Source: Leucobacter massiliensis (lineage in GTDB: Bacteria > Actinomycetota > Actinomycetes > Actinomycetales > Microbacteriaceae). From it: a DNA stretch of 64,000 bases. The notes beneath the pieces were generated by a model, which had not been told where the DNA came from, made no database searches, and saw only the letters and a list, made by a program, of their open reading frames with translations. The stretch is taken from contig NZ_MWZD01000017.1 in assembly GCF_002982315.1 (NCBI RefSeq), forward strand, positions 682,001-746,000. Reading direction: 5' to 3'. The position numbers were made by a program, and so were the translations under genes. Below, piece by piece: positions 1 through 10,037 of the stretch. The number at the start of each line of letters is the position of its first letter. Within the stretch, counting starts at the first letter, position 1.

Positions 1-1327
<1,327 letters not shown>

Positions 1328-2212
1328 TCAGAAGACGATGGTGTGGTTGCCCTGGCGGATCACGCGCTCCTCGGCGTGCCAGGCGACCGCGCGCGAGAGC
1401 ACGGCCCGCTCGACGTCGGCGCCGCGGCGCTGCAGCTCGGCGACCGTGTCGCCGTGCGTGACGCGGACGACGTCCTGCTCGATGATGGGGCCCTCGTCGA
1501 GGTCCTCGGTCACGTAGTGGGCCGTCGCCCCGATGAGCTTCACGCCCCGCTCCTTCGCCTTGCGGTAGGGGGCGGCGCCGATGAAGGCCGGCAGGAAGGA
1601 GTGGTGGATGTTGATCACGGGCACGCCGAGCCGGTCGAGGAAGTCGCCGGAGATCACCTGCATGTAGCGGGCGAGCACGACGAAGTCCACGTTCCCCGCG
1701 AGCAGCTTCAGCATCTCCGCCTCGGAGGCGCTCTTGTCGGGCCCGGCCTGCGAGGGCACGTGGAAGAAGGGCACGCCGAAGGTGCGCACGTCCTCCGCGG
1801 TGTTCGTGTGGTTCGAGATCACCATGGGCACCGTCACCGGCAGCTCGCCGCGACGGTGACGCCAGAGCAGATCGAGCAGGCAGTGGTCGCTCGTGGACGC
1901 CAGGATCGCCATGCGCTTGGGCACCGACAGGTCGGTGAGCTTCCACTGGAGGCCGAAGGGCTCGAGCGTAGCCGCGAGATCCGCCTCGATCTCGCCGAAG
2001 GCGGCGACGAGCTCGGGGCGGTGGAAGACGACGCGCTGGAAGAAGTCACCGCCCACGGGGTCGGAGGAGTACTGGTCGAGCGTCACGATGTTGCCGCGGT
2101 TGCGGGTGAGGAGCGCCGCCACCGCCGAGACGATCCCCGGCTGATCGGGGCCGTGGACGATGAGGCAGGCGTGGTCGGCGAGGACCGGGGCGGGTGCGGT
2201 GTGCGGGCTCAC
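1328..2212 (-). CDS. purU: Formyltetrahydrofolate deformylase
   Basis: The protein has 294 residues. It hydrolyses 10-formyl-THF to formate and THF in the cytosol. An N-terminal ACT domain (about residues 10-85, LIVHGPDQPGIVSAVAALL) is followed by a formyltransferase domain with INIHHSFLPAFIGAAPYRKA, which holds the catalytic Asn and His, and a later HYVTEDLDEGPIIEQ segment with the Asp. The length fits the family (about 280-290). The start is GTG at 2212, which overlaps the metF stop by four bases (GTGA) and indicates translational coupling. A longer upstream start is possible in this frame but would read deep into metF. Set between metF and ligM, it most likely releases methoxy-derived C1 units as formate and regenerates free THF, rather than serving purine synthesis. 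Confidence 0.93.
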   Translation of the reverse strand: MSPHTAPAPVLADHACLIVHGPDQPGIVSAVAALLTRNRGNIVTLDQYSSDPVGGDFFQRVVFHRPELVAAFGEIEADLAATLEPFGLQWKLTDLSVPKRMAILASTSDHCLLDLLWRHRRGELPVTVPMVISNHTNTAEDVRTFGVPFFHVPSQAGPDKSASEAEMLKLLAGNVDFVVLARYMQVISGDFLDRLGVPVINIHHSFLPAFIGAAPYRKAKERGVKLIGATAHYVTEDLDEGPIIEQDVVRVTHGDTVAELQRRGADVERAVLSRAVAWHAEERVIRQGNHTIVF

Positions 2213-3069
2213 GAGCCGGCCCGCCGCTGGTAGTCGCGCGCCCACTCGGCCGTGGCGCGCAGGCCGCCGAAGGCGTACATGTGCAGCTTCACCTCGCCTG
2301 CCGAGGGCTCCCGGTCGAGCAGGGCGGCGAGGTCGTCGACGAAGGTGTCTGGGCCGGCCGTGCCGAGCAGGTTGGTGAGCGAGAAGCCGTACTTCTTCAC
2401 GATCGTCGCATTGGCGCCGACCCCGAAGCGGCGCGCGAAGCTCAGCAGCCGCTTGATGCCGGCGGGGCCGGGGGTGCCGATCCGGATGGGGACGTCGATG
2501 CCGCGCTCGCGCACGCCGCGGACCCACGCCATGACCGGCTCCGTGTCGAAGGCGAACTGCGTGAGGATCACGGCCCCGAGGCCGGCGTCGCGCAGCGCGG
2601 CCGCCTTGAGCTCGAGATGCTCCCAGAGCACCTCCTCGGGGATGTCGGGGTGCCCCTCGGGGTAGCCGGAGATCGAGACCTCGCGCACGCCGTACCGCTG
2701 CAGCACGCCGGAGCGGATCACGTCGAGGGCGCTGTCGTAGGGGCCCTCCGGCGTGGCCGGGTCGCCGCCGACCGCGAAGATGCGCTCGCTCGCGCCGACG
2801 CGCTGGAGCTCGCCGAGGAACTCCTCGAGCTGCGCCTCGGAGGCGAGGCGGCGGGCGGAGACGTGCGGGATCGGCGTGAAGCCCGAAGCGGCGACGGCCG
2901 CGGCGGCGGCGGTGCGCATCGGGAGGTCCTCGTTACCGAGGAACGTGATGTTCACTCGCGTGCCGGGCGGGATCGCATCCCGCGCCTCTTCGAGGCTCGG
3001 GATGTCCTTGCCAGTCATCTCCAGCGAGTAGTCGGAGGCGAGTCTCGCCTGCGGGGTGGGGTCTGCCAC
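2209..3069 (-). CDS. metF: Methylenetetrahydrofolate reductase family protein
   Basis: The protein has 286 residues and a TIM-barrel MTHFR fold. It interconverts 5-methyl-THF and 5,10-methylene-THF. In this operon the oxidative direction is expected, taking the methyl group that LigM loads onto THF. Matching segments are RVNITFLGNED near the start, a GDPATPEGPY loop, VSISGYPEGHPDI and LGAVILTQFAFDTEPVMAW (flavin/folate barrel core), and PIRIGTPGPAGIKRLLSFARRF. It belongs to the divergent MetF-like group often found beside GcvT-type demethylases, not the methionine-pathway gene. The start is GTG with GGAAGGA nine bases upstream. It is the first gene of the operon, directly behind a promoter whose spacer is an operator palindrome (3117-3134). 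NADH versus NADPH use cannot be told. Confidence 0.87.
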   Translation of the reverse strand: MADPTPQARLASDYSLEMTGKDIPSLEEARDAIPPGTRVNITFLGNEDLPMRTAAAAAVAASGFTPIPHVSARRLASEAQLEEFLGELQRVGASERIFAVGGDPATPEGPYDSALDVIRSGVLQRYGVREVSISGYPEGHPDIPEEVLWEHLELKAAALRDAGLGAVILTQFAFDTEPVMAWVRGVRERGIDVPIRIGTPGPAGIKRLLSFARRFGVGANATIVKKYGFSLTNLLGTAGPDTFVDDLAALLDREPSAGEVKLHMYAFGGLRATAEWARDYQRRAGS

Positions 3070-3112
3070 GGTGCCATCCTTCCGGTCGGCTGCGCGTCGT
3101 TACGCAATCGTG

Positions 3113-3141
3113 AGAATACCTATGGAGATAGGTAAAGTCAA
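3113..3141 (-). promoter_or_regulatory. metF-purU-ligM promoter with VanR-like operator in the spacer
   Basis: On the minus strand TTGACT (3141-3136), a 17-bp spacer and TATTCT (3118-3113) form a near-consensus promoter. The spacer carries a perfect 7-bp inverted repeat, TACCTAT-GGAG-ATAGGTA (3117-3134). A repressor bound there would block RNA polymerase. The left half-site AATACCTAT differs by one base from AATAACTAT in the vanA operator at 43239-43268, with the same 4-bp spacing, so the same PadR-type repressor may act here. Confidence 0.75.
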
Positions 3142-3249
3142 CAGGCGATCCTGCGCCACGGGCGGCGACGGCGGGCGGACGTGGGTGCCTCGCGGGGCTC
3201 GGCAGCGCGGGTTCCGGAGCCATTCCGCGTCTCAGAGCGATAACGGGGT

Positions 3250-3278
3250 TTGACATGCGAAAACTATGCGTGTTCACT
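3250..3278 (+). promoter_or_regulatory. Candidate promoter of the first NMT1-type ABC operon
   Basis: TTGACA (3250-3255) is followed after 17 bp by TTCACT (3273-3278), 55 bases before the start at 3333. Just upstream, GTCTCA-GAG-CGATAA (3229-3243) keeps one half of the palindrome seen at the monooxygenase promoters, but the second half is poor and the spacing differs, so a shared regulator is doubtful. Confidence 0.4.
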
Positions 3279-3332
3279 GATGCACGTTCGATGCCGATTG
3301 GCGCCACCAGTCACGAAGGAGTCACTGAAGCC

Positions 3333-4328
3333 ATGTCCCGACGTACTCGTTTCCTGTCCGCCGCCGCGCTCGCGGCTGCGAGCCTGCTCACCCTCGCCGC
3401 CTGCAGTTCCGGCTCGCCGAGCGGCGGCTCTGCCGATACCACGGCCCCCGCCGACAGCGGGGAGCTCACCCCCATCACCGTGGGCCTGCTCACGATCGCC
3501 CCCGCCGCCGCCGTGCAGTACGGCATCGATCAGGGTATCTTCGAGGACCACGGCCTCGACGTCACCACCCAGATCGCCCAGGGCGGTGCGGCCATGCTGC
3601 CCGCCGTGTCGACCGGCCAGATCGACATCGGCGTCGGCAACCCGCTCTCCGTCATCACGGCCGCCAGCCAGGGCGTCGACGTGCGCATCCTCTCGGGCTA
3701 CTCCTTCTCGATGGCCGAGGGCGAGGACATCAACGCCGTCGTCGTGCGCACCGGCGAGGGGATCGACTCGTGGAAGGATCTCGCGGGCAAGAAGGTCGCC
3801 GTGAACGCGGTCAAGACCCAGGGCGACCTCACCATCATGGAGTCGGTCGAGGCCGACGGCGGCGATCCCAGCGCGGTGAACTTCATCGAGCTGGCATTCC
3901 CCGACGCCCTTGCGCAACTCGACGCCAAGAACGTCGACGCGGTGTGGATCCCGGAGCCCTTCCTCTCCGCCGCGAAGGCCGATCCCGCAAAGTACACGGT
4001 GCTCGGATACCCCAACCAGAACGCCATCCCCGGACTGCCGACCATGGTGACCTTCGCCTCCGGCCCGGTCTCCGAGGACACGGAACTGGTCACGAAGTGG
4101 CGCGAGGCCGTCGCCGACGTCTTCAGCGCGACGAACGACGATCCGGAGGGCTTCGCCGCGACCATCGCCGAGTTCACCGGCATGCCGGAGGCCGCCGCCG
4201 CGGATCTGCGCCTGGAGCGCCTCGACGCCGATCTCGACCCGCAGGTGCTCACCGACCTCAGCGATCTCGCGCTGAAGTTCAAGTTCATCGAGAGCGAGCC
4301 CGACCTCGACACCGTCATCGTCAAGTGA
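3333..4328 (+). CDS. ABC transporter substrate-binding lipoprotein, NMT1/TauA-type
   Basis: The protein has 331 residues. Its lipoprotein signal ends in TLAAC-S (lipobox, Cys at about 25), so it is anchored outside the membrane and hands substrate to the permeases encoded next. The mature part has the NMT1/SsuA-like fold: VGLLTIAPAAAVQYGIDQGIFEDHGLDV, SVITAASQGVDVRIL, DLAGKKVAVNAVKTQGDL and DAVWIPEPF. The start ATG at 3333 has GAAGGAG 12 bases upstream and gives a clean signal peptide; a start at 3255 would add 26 residues ahead of the signal. It is a clear paralogue of the protein at 45706-46689. The family takes up sulfonates, nitrate, thiamine precursors and aromatic acids. Its position next to a methoxyaromatic demethylation operon suggests an aromatic acid, but this is inference. 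Confidence 0.88.
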   Translation: MSRRTRFLSAAALAAASLLTLAACSSGSPSGGSADTTAPADSGELTPITVGLLTIAPAAAVQYGIDQGIFEDHGLDVTTQIAQGGAAMLPAVSTGQIDIGVGNPLSVITAASQGVDVRILSGYSFSMAEGEDINAVVVRTGEGIDSWKDLAGKKVAVNAVKTQGDLTIMESVEADGGDPSAVNFIELAFPDALAQLDAKNVDAVWIPEPFLSAAKADPAKYTVLGYPNQNAIPGLPTMVTFASGPVSEDTELVTKWREAVADVFSATNDDPEGFAATIAEFTGMPEAAAADLRLERLDADLDPQVLTDLSDLALKFKFIESEPDLDTVIVK

Positions 4329-4347
4329 GGCGGGTGAGCTCCCCGCG

Positions 4348-5193
4348 ATGACCTCTCTCGCCCCCCACGACGCGGCCGCTCCGGCGGCCGCGTCCGGGCG
4401 GGCCGGCACCGGGCGGCGGCGCACGCGCAGCCGCCCGGTGCTCGGCGCCGCCGGCGTCCTCACCTTCCTGCTGATCTGGGAGCTGGCCTCCCGCACCGGG
4501 CTCGTCAACGGCGAGTACCTGCCCCCGGCGAGCGAGGTGCTCGCCGCCTTCGGCGCCAATCTGGCGCTCACGGGATTCTGGTCCGGGGTCGGCTACACGG
4601 TGCTCGCGTGGCTGCTCGGAATGCTCATCGCCTTCCTCCTCGCGACGCCGCTCGGCATCGTGATCGGGCTGTCGCCGTTCCTGCAGCGGGCCACCCGCTC
4701 GACCGTCGAGTTCCTGCGGCCGATCCCCTCGGTGGGCCTCATCCCGCTCGCCGTGCTCGCGATCGCGCAGCCGCTGCAGCAGAGCCTGCTCATCATCACC
4801 TATGGGGCGTTCTGGCAGATCTTCATCCAGGTGCTCTACGGCGTGGCCGACGTCGACTCCGTGGCGATGAGCACCGCCCGCAGCTACGGCTTCACCCGCT
4901 GGCAGCGGGTGCGGGACGTCATCCTCCCGACGATGCTGCCCTACCTGCTCACCGGGGTCCGGCTCGCCGCCTCCGTCGCCCTGATCCTCACGGTCACCGC
5001 CGAGCTGGTGATCGGCTCCTCACCCGGGCTCGGCCGTCACATCGCGCTCGCCTCCGAATCGGGGCTGTACGCCTCGACCTACGCACTCGTGCTCGCGACA
5101 GGGCTGCTCGGCCTGCTCATCAACGCGGGGGTGCGCTGGGGCGAGCGCCGCCTGCTCTCCTGGCACCAGTCGGTGAGGGGAGAGCTCCTGTGA
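4348..5193 (+). CDS. ABC transporter permease, SsuC/TauC-type (first subunit)
   Basis: The protein has 281 residues with a basic cytoplasmic N-terminus and about six membrane segments (first near residues 32-48). The coupling EAA loop lies in DVDSVAMSTARSYGFTRWQRVRDVILPTMLPYLLTGVR, typical of the BPD_transp_1 domain. FLRPIPSVGLIPLAVLAI is characteristic of SsuC/NitT permeases. It starts 19 bases after the binding-protein gene, and its stop overlaps the next permease start (GTGA). Together with the gene at 5190-5966 it should form a heterodimeric channel, since SsuC-type systems with two different permease genes lack the homodimer option. The same two-permease layout recurs at 46769-48411. Confidence 0.9.
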   Translation: MTSLAPHDAAAPAAASGRAGTGRRRTRSRPVLGAAGVLTFLLIWELASRTGLVNGEYLPPASEVLAAFGANLALTGFWSGVGYTVLAWLLGMLIAFLLATPLGIVIGLSPFLQRATRSTVEFLRPIPSVGLIPLAVLAIAQPLQQSLLIITYGAFWQIFIQVLYGVADVDSVAMSTARSYGFTRWQRVRDVILPTMLPYLLTGVRLAASVALILTVTAELVIGSSPGLGRHIALASESGLYASTYALVLATGLLGLLINAGVRWGERRLLSWHQSVRGELL

Positions 5194-5966
5194 AACGCAC
5201 GCTGACCGCCCTCGCCTTCGCCCTCGCGCTCCCCGTCCTGCTCGTCGCGCTGTGGTGGCTCGCCTCCGAGGGGACCACGAGCGTCTTCGTCCCGAAGCCG
5301 GTGCCGATGGTGACGCAGCTCTTCGAAACCTGGATCGGCGAGCGCCTCCTTCCCGATGTGCTGCCGAGCCTGGCGCGCTTCGCGATCGGCACGGCGCTCG
5401 CGATCCTGCTCGGCATCGCCGTCGGGATCATCGTCGGCCTGAACCGGGGCCTGCGGGCGTTCACGGAACCCGTCTTCGAGTTCTTCCGGGCGCTGCCCCC
5501 GCCCGTGCTCATCCCCGTGTTCGCCCTCGTCATCGGCATCGGCGACGACATGCGGGTCGCCGTCATCGCCGTGGGCGCGATCTGGCCGGTGCTGCTCAAC
5601 ACGATCGAGGGCGTGCGGGCGGTGGACGCCGTGCAGACGGAGACGAGCCACTCCTACGGGATCCGGGGAATCCGGCGCGTGCGCTACCAGATCCTGCCGG
5701 CCGCGACCCCCCAGATCATGGCCGGGGTGCGGCAGACGCTCCCCATCGGCATCATCCTCATGGTCATCAGCGAGATGCGCTTCAGCTCCTCCGGCCTCGG
5801 CTTCTCGATCGTGCAGTTCCAGCGGAGCTTCGCCGTGCCCCAGATGTGGGCGGGCATCCTCGTGCTGGGGCTCATCGGCTTCGCGGTCTCGATGGTCTTC
5901 AAGGCCGTGGAACGCCGCATCCTGCGTTGGTACTCCGGACAGAAGGAACTCGACAATGCCTCCTGA
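5190..5966 (+). CDS. ABC transporter permease, SsuC/TauC-type (second subunit)
   Basis: The protein has 258 residues. The GTG start at 5190 overlaps the previous stop by four bases. An N-terminal membrane segment (ALAFALALPVLLVALWWLA) is followed by about five more. The permease core includes FEFFRALPPPVLIPVFALVIG and the EAA-type loop around DAVQTETSHSYGIRGIRRVRYQILPAATPQ. It pairs with the preceding permease to form the membrane channel. The end of the gene overlaps the ATPase start by 11 bases, so the whole set is one operon. It resembles the second permease of the paralogous operon (47587-48411) more than it resembles its own partner, consistent with duplication of the complete operon. 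Confidence 0.9.
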   Translation: MKRTLTALAFALALPVLLVALWWLASEGTTSVFVPKPVPMVTQLFETWIGERLLPDVLPSLARFAIGTALAILLGIAVGIIVGLNRGLRAFTEPVFEFFRALPPPVLIPVFALVIGIGDDMRVAVIAVGAIWPVLLNTIEGVRAVDAVQTETSHSYGIRGIRRVRYQILPAATPQIMAGVRQTLPIGIILMVISEMRFSSSGLGFSIVQFQRSFAVPQMWAGILVLGLIGFAVSMVFKAVERRILRWYSGQKELDNAS

Positions 5967-6804
5967 GCAAGCAGCCGGCCGCGGCCGGACCCTCCCGGCC
6001 GACGAGGCCATCCTGTCGGTGCGCGGCCTGCGCAAGGTCTACCACAGCGACGGCGGCGACATCGAGGCCGTGCGCGACCTCACCTTCGACCTGGGCCGCA
6101 ACGAGCTCACCTGCCTCGTGGGCCCCTCGGGGGCCGGCAAGACCACCCTGCTGAAGTGCATCGCGGGGCTGCTCGAGCCGAGCGGCGGCGAGGTGCTCCT
6201 CGACGGCGTGCGCGTCACCGCGCCGCCGAAGAACATGGCCGTCGTCTTCCAGGAGTACGGCCGGTCCCTGTTCCCGTGGCTGCGCGTCGCGGAGAACGTG
6301 GAGCTGCCCCTCAAGAACGCGGGGGTGCCGAAGGCCGAGCGGGCCGCGCAGGTCGCCGAGGCGCTGGAGAGCGTCGGCCTCTCGCACGTGCCGAGGTCCT
6401 ACCCCTGGCAGCTCTCGGGCGGCATGCAGCAGCGCGTCGCGATCGCGCGGGCCATCGCCTATCAGCCCGAGGTGCTGCTCATGGACGAGCCCTTCGCCGC
6501 CGTCGACGCGCAGACCCGCGCCGACCTCGAGGATCTGCTGCGCAGGGTCCGCGAGCGCCTCGGCGTGACCGTGCTCTTCGTCACCCACGACATCGACGAG
6601 TCGGTGTACCTGGGATCCCGGGTCATCATCCTCTCCTCCTCGCCGACGGTGATCCAGGAGGACGTGGTGGTCGACCTGCCCGAGCAGCGCGACCAGCTCG
6701 AGACGCGCGCGCTGCCGCGCTTCACCGAGCTGCGGCACCACGTGTACGAGCAGATCCAGCTCGCCAAGCGCGGCGTCCGGCCCGACGGCGCGGCCGCCGG
6801 CTGA
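5956..6804 (+). CDS. ABC transporter ATP-binding protein, SsuB/TauB-type
   Basis: The protein has 282 residues and energises the importer encoded upstream. Motifs in order: Walker A GPSGAGKTT (about residue 59), Q-loop VVFQEYGRSLFPW, signature LSGGMQQRVAIARA, Walker B VLLMDEPFAAVD and the switch His in VTHDIDESVYL. The C-terminal stretch RALPRFTELRHHVYEQIQLAK is shared with the paralogue at 48404-49198. The start ATG has AAGGAA upstream and sits inside the end of the permease gene. The family includes sulfonate, taurine, nitrate and aromatic-acid importers, so the substrate is not fixed by sequence. Confidence 0.92.
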   Translation: MPPEQAAGRGRTLPADEAILSVRGLRKVYHSDGGDIEAVRDLTFDLGRNELTCLVGPSGAGKTTLLKCIAGLLEPSGGEVLLDGVRVTAPPKNMAVVFQEYGRSLFPWLRVAENVELPLKNAGVPKAERAAQVAEALESVGLSHVPRSYPWQLSGGMQQRVAIARAIAYQPEVLLMDEPFAAVDAQTRADLEDLLRRVRERLGVTVLFVTHDIDESVYLGSRVIILSSSPTVIQEDVVVDLPEQRDQLETRALPRFTELRHHVYEQIQLAKRGVRPDGAAAG

Positions 6805-6807
6805 GGC

Positions 6808-8082
6808 GTGGACCGTACCGTATCCCGCGAACGCCCCGAGCTCACGCCCGGGCTGCTCGCCGCGCTCGGCCTCGTGGGCGCCGCGGGCGCCGTCTCCACG
6901 GACCTCTACCTGCCGGCCTTCCCCGCTCTCCAGGCGGACTTCGACGCGACGCCGGCGGCGGTGCAGCTGACGCTCACCGCCTACCTCCTCGGCTCGGCGC
7001 TCGGGCAGCTGGCCATCGGCACCGTGTCCGACGCGCTGGGGCGGCGGCGGACCCTGCTTCTCGCGCTCGGCGTCTTCACCGCGACCGGCTTCGCGGCGGC
7101 CGCCGCGCCGTCCCTCGGCTGGCTGCTCGCGCTGCGGGCACTGCAGGGGCTCTCGGGTTCCGCGGGCGCTGCGCTCTCGCGGGCGGTCGTGGCGGATCTG
7201 GCTTCGGGGGAGCGGGCCGTCCGTGGGGTAAGCGCGCTCATCGCGATGATGGGCCTGGGCCCGGTGGTCGCGAGCCCGCTCGGTGCGCTGCTCGCCTCCT
7301 GGGGCGGCTGGCGCGCAGCGCTGCTCGGGCTCGCCGTCATCGCCGCGGCCATGTTCGCGGTCGCGCTGTTCGCGATCCCCGAGTCGCTGCCGCGCGCGAG
7401 CCGCCATCCCGCGAGCGCCCGCCGCCTGCTCGGCAATCTCGGCCGGCTCGCCCGCGACGGCGCCTTCCTCGCCTACGTGCTCGCCTTCGCCTTCGCCTAC
7501 GGCGCGCTGATGGTCTACATCGGCTCCTCCTCCTTCATCGTGCAGCGGGTCCTCGGGGCCTCGCCCTTCGCCTACGCGCTGAGCTTCTCGCTGGGCTCCA
7601 TCGCCTTCGTGACGGGCGCCTGGCTCAACGGCCGGATCGCGCGCCGTCTCGGCGCGCACGGCGCCCTCCGGCTCGCCCAGCTCGCCGCGGGCGGCGCGGC
7701 CTGCGCACTGCTCGTGCTCGCGCTCGCGGGCGCGCTCGACGGGCCGGGCGCCCTGTGGGCCTGGGCGCCGCTCGTGTGCGTGTTCACGGCGGGCTGCGCG
7801 GCCGCGATGTCCGACGGCTCCGCGCTGACGCTGGGGCGTGCGGCCTTTGCGGCGGGCGGGGGGTCGGCCGCCCTCGGACTGGTGCAGTTTTCGGTGGGGG
7901 CGGCGGCCTCGCCGCTGGGCGGCCTGTGGGGCGTGGACACGGCCGTGCCGGCGGCGGCCGGCATGGTGGCGCTTACGGCGCTCGGCGCCGTGGCCGCCGC
8001 TCTCGGCGGCGCCCGCGAGCGCCGGTCCCCGCCCGCCGGAGCCGCGGCCCGGGCCCCCGGCGCCCCGCGCGGCGGAGCCTGA
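6808..8082 (+). CDS. MFS transporter, Bcr/CflA family
   Basis: The protein has 424 residues and about 12 membrane segments. The N-terminal segment AVSTDLYLPAFPALQADF is the DHA1 Bcr/CflA signature (D and P in the first helix and loop), followed by TAYLLGSALGQLAIGTVSDALGRR, the motif A region. The family is proton-driven drug or metabolite efflux. It starts with GTG only three bases after the ATPase stop, so it is probably transcribed with the ABC importer. It might export a toxic substrate or end-product, but this is inference. The alanine- and arginine-rich C-terminal tail (from about residue 395) is cytoplasmic and probably not structured. Confidence 0.85.
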   Translation: MDRTVSRERPELTPGLLAALGLVGAAGAVSTDLYLPAFPALQADFDATPAAVQLTLTAYLLGSALGQLAIGTVSDALGRRRTLLLALGVFTATGFAAAAAPSLGWLLALRALQGLSGSAGAALSRAVVADLASGERAVRGVSALIAMMGLGPVVASPLGALLASWGGWRAALLGLAVIAAAMFAVALFAIPESLPRASRHPASARRLLGNLGRLARDGAFLAYVLAFAFAYGALMVYIGSSSFIVQRVLGASPFAYALSFSLGSIAFVTGAWLNGRIARRLGAHGALRLAQLAAGGAACALLVLALAGALDGPGALWAWAPLVCVFTAGCAAAMSDGSALTLGRAAFAAGGGSAALGLVQFSVGAAASPLGGLWGVDTAVPAAAGMVALTALGAVAAALGGARERRSPPAGAAARAPGAPRGGA

Positions 8083-8113
8083 CAGGGCGCCGGGGGTGGG
8101 TTAGGCTGGCCGC

Positions 8114-8182
8114 GTGAACACGGGCTCCGGTGCGCGCCCGGCGCCGGAGACGACCGCGCTGTTGCCGTCGGACGGGTGGTGA
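8114..8182 (+). CDS. Possible leaderless 22-codon upstream ORF
   Basis: TAGGCT (8102-8107) lies six bases before GTG at 8114, the spacing seen at other leaderless genes in this window. The GTG opens a 22-codon frame ending in TGA at 8180-8182, seven bases before the ATG of the SLC13 transporter, which is in another frame. The ribosome-binding sequence of the transporter (GGTGGTGAG) overlaps the end of this frame. It could be a leader peptide coupling translation to the transporter gene. There is no homology support. Confidence 0.35.
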   Translation: MNTGSGARPAPETTALLPSDGW

Positions 8183-8189
8183 GTGCCGC

Positions 8190-10037
8190 ATGAACTGGTC
8201 CCTGCTGCTGGTGCTGGTGCTGCTGGGCGCCGCGACGGTGATGTTCGCCATGCACCGGCCCCGCATGGACGTCGTTGCGGTGCTCATGCTGGCGCTGCTG
8301 CCGCTGACCGGGGTGCTCAGCGTCGCCGACACGCTCGCGGGGTTCGCCGATCCCAACGTCGTGCTCATCGCCGCACTGTTCGTGATCGGCGAGGCGCTCT
8401 CGCGCACCGGCATCACGTATCGCCTGGGGGACCGGATCGCGGGCTTCGCGGGGACGAGCACCGCCCGGCTGATCGTCCTGCTGATGGTGGCCGTCGCCGC
8501 GCTGGGGGCCGTGATGAGCAGCACGGGGGTCGTGGCGATCTTCATCCCGGTCGTGCTCAGCATCTGCCGCCGGATGGGCGTCTCGCCGCGGCAGCTCATG
8601 ATGCCGCTCAGCATGGCGGCGCTGATCAGCGGCATGCTCAGCCTGATCGCCACGGCCCCCAACCTGGTCGTCGACGCGGAGCTCGCGCGCGCCGGTCACG
8701 GCGGCTTCGGCTTCTTCACGATCACCCCCTTCGGCCTGATCGTCCTCGTGCTCGGGATCGGCTACATGCTCTTCGCGCGCCGCTGGCTCGCCGGGCCGGG
8801 CGCGGCGGAGGGGACGTCGCCGCCCGGTGCGCCCGGCTCGCGCGGTTTCGCCGAGCTCATCGCCGACTACCGTCTCGACGATCGCGACCGGCGCCTGCGG
8901 ATCGCCCGCGGCTCGCCGCTCGCGGGTGCGCGGCTGGCGGAGGCGGCGCTCGGCTCCGGGGTGATCGTGCTGGCAGTGGAGCGTCGCGGCCTGCTCGGCC
9001 GAGGGGGGAGGATCGTTCCGGCGGAGCCGGGCCTCGCGCTGCGCCGCGGGGATGTGCTGCTCGTGCATCTCGCCCACACGCTGCCGGGAGAGGATGAGAC
9101 GTGGGGCCGGGTCGGGCTGGAACGGCTGCCGCTCGCGGGCAGTCTGCTCGACGAGCGATCGCGGGAGACGGGCCTGGCGGAGCTGATGCTCGCCCCCGCC
9201 TCGCCGCTGCTCGGGCGCACCGTCGCGGAGCTCGGCCTCGACGCAGACGCGGGCGTCGAGGTGATCGGCCTGCGTCGCGGAGGCCGCGCGGTCCCCGGGC
9301 CGCTCGCGCGCGAACGCGTCGGGCTCGGCGACACGGTGCTCGTGCTGGGGCCGTGGCCGCGCGTGCGCCGGCTCGGCGCCCGGGGCGGCTCCTTCGTCGC
9401 CCTCGAGCTGCCGGGGGAGGCGGAGCAGAGTGCTCCGGCGGCCCATCGGGCTCCCGCGGCGCTCACCGTGCTCGCCCTCATGGTCGCGGCGATGGCTTCG
9501 GGGGTGGTGCCCAATGTGGTGGCCGCGCTCGCCGCCTGCCTGCTGCTGGGCCTGCTCGGCTGCATCGACATGGCCTCCGCCTACCGGTCGATCCACTGGC
9601 CGACCCTGCTGGTGATCGTGGGCATGCTGCCCTTCGCGACGGCGCTCAAGCAGACGGGCGGCATCGAGCTCGCCGTGCGGGGCCTGCTCGGGGCCTTCGG
9701 CTCCGCCGCGCCGCCCGTGGTGCTCGCGGTCCTCTTCGCCGCGACGGCGCTGATCGGGCTGTTCATCTCGAACACGGCGACGGCGGTGCTGATGGCGCCG
9801 GTGGCGATCGGCCTGGCCGAGCAGCTGGGGGCATCGCCCGCGCCCTTCGCGATGACCGTGGCGCTGGCGGCGTCGACCGCCTTCGCCTCGCCGGTCGCCT
9901 CTCCGGTGAACACGCTCGTGCTCGGCCCGGGCGGCTACCGCTTCGCCGATTTCGCGCGCGTGGGCGCTCCGTTCACGCTGGTCGTGCTGCTCGTCGCGGT
10001 GCTCGCGGTGCCGTGGCTGCTGCCCTTCGGCGGCTGA
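8190..10037 (+). CDS. SLC13/DASS-family anion transporter with two TrkA-C (RCK-C) domains
   Basis: The protein has 615 residues. N-terminal membrane segments (about 1-200, with VMSSTGVVAIFIPVVL and ATAPNLVVDAEL, the SNT/APN-like substrate hairpins) and C-terminal segments (about 440-610, ISNTATAVLMAPVAI, then FASPVASPVNTLVLGPGGYRF) flank a cytoplasmic block with two TrkA-C domains (about 225-300 and 325-400). This is the architecture of the CitM/SLC13 group that moves dicarboxylates, sulfate or similar anions with Na+ or H+. The RCK-C domains may bind a regulatory ligand. The ATG at 8190 was chosen because the protein then begins directly with a membrane helix. It is preceded by a possible leader ORF. 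The substrate is unknown. Confidence 0.82.
   Translation: MNWSLLLVLVLLGAATVMFAMHRPRMDVVAVLMLALLPLTGVLSVADTLAGFADPNVVLIAALFVIGEALSRTGITYRLGDRIAGFAGTSTARLIVLLMVAVAALGAVMSSTGVVAIFIPVVLSICRRMGVSPRQLMMPLSMAALISGMLSLIATAPNLVVDAELARAGHGGFGFFTITPFGLIVLVLGIGYMLFARRWLAGPGAAEGTSPPGAPGSRGFAELIADYRLDDRDRRLRIARGSPLAGARLAEAALGSGVIVLAVERRGLLGRGGRIVPAEPGLALRRGDVLLVHLAHTLPGEDETWGRVGLERLPLAGSLLDERSRETGLAELMLAPASPLLGRTVAELGLDADAGVEVIGLRRGGRAVPGPLARERVGLGDTVLVLGPWPRVRRLGARGGSFVALELPGEAEQSAPAAHRAPAALTVLALMVAAMASGVVPNVVAALAACLLLGLLGCIDMASAYRSIHWPTLLVIVGMLPFATALKQTGGIELAVRGLLGAFGSAAPPVVLAVLFAATALIGLFISNTATAVLMAPVAIGLAEQLGASPAPFAMTVALAASTAFASPVASPVNTLVLGPGGYRFADFARVGAPFTLVVLLVAVLAVPWLLPFGG

Noticed and set aside
3229..3243. 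GTCTCA-GAG-CGATAA as a fifth copy of the island activator site
   Set aside because: Only the left half matches, the right half keeps three of six bases, and the best nearby promoter is not at the 24-base distance.
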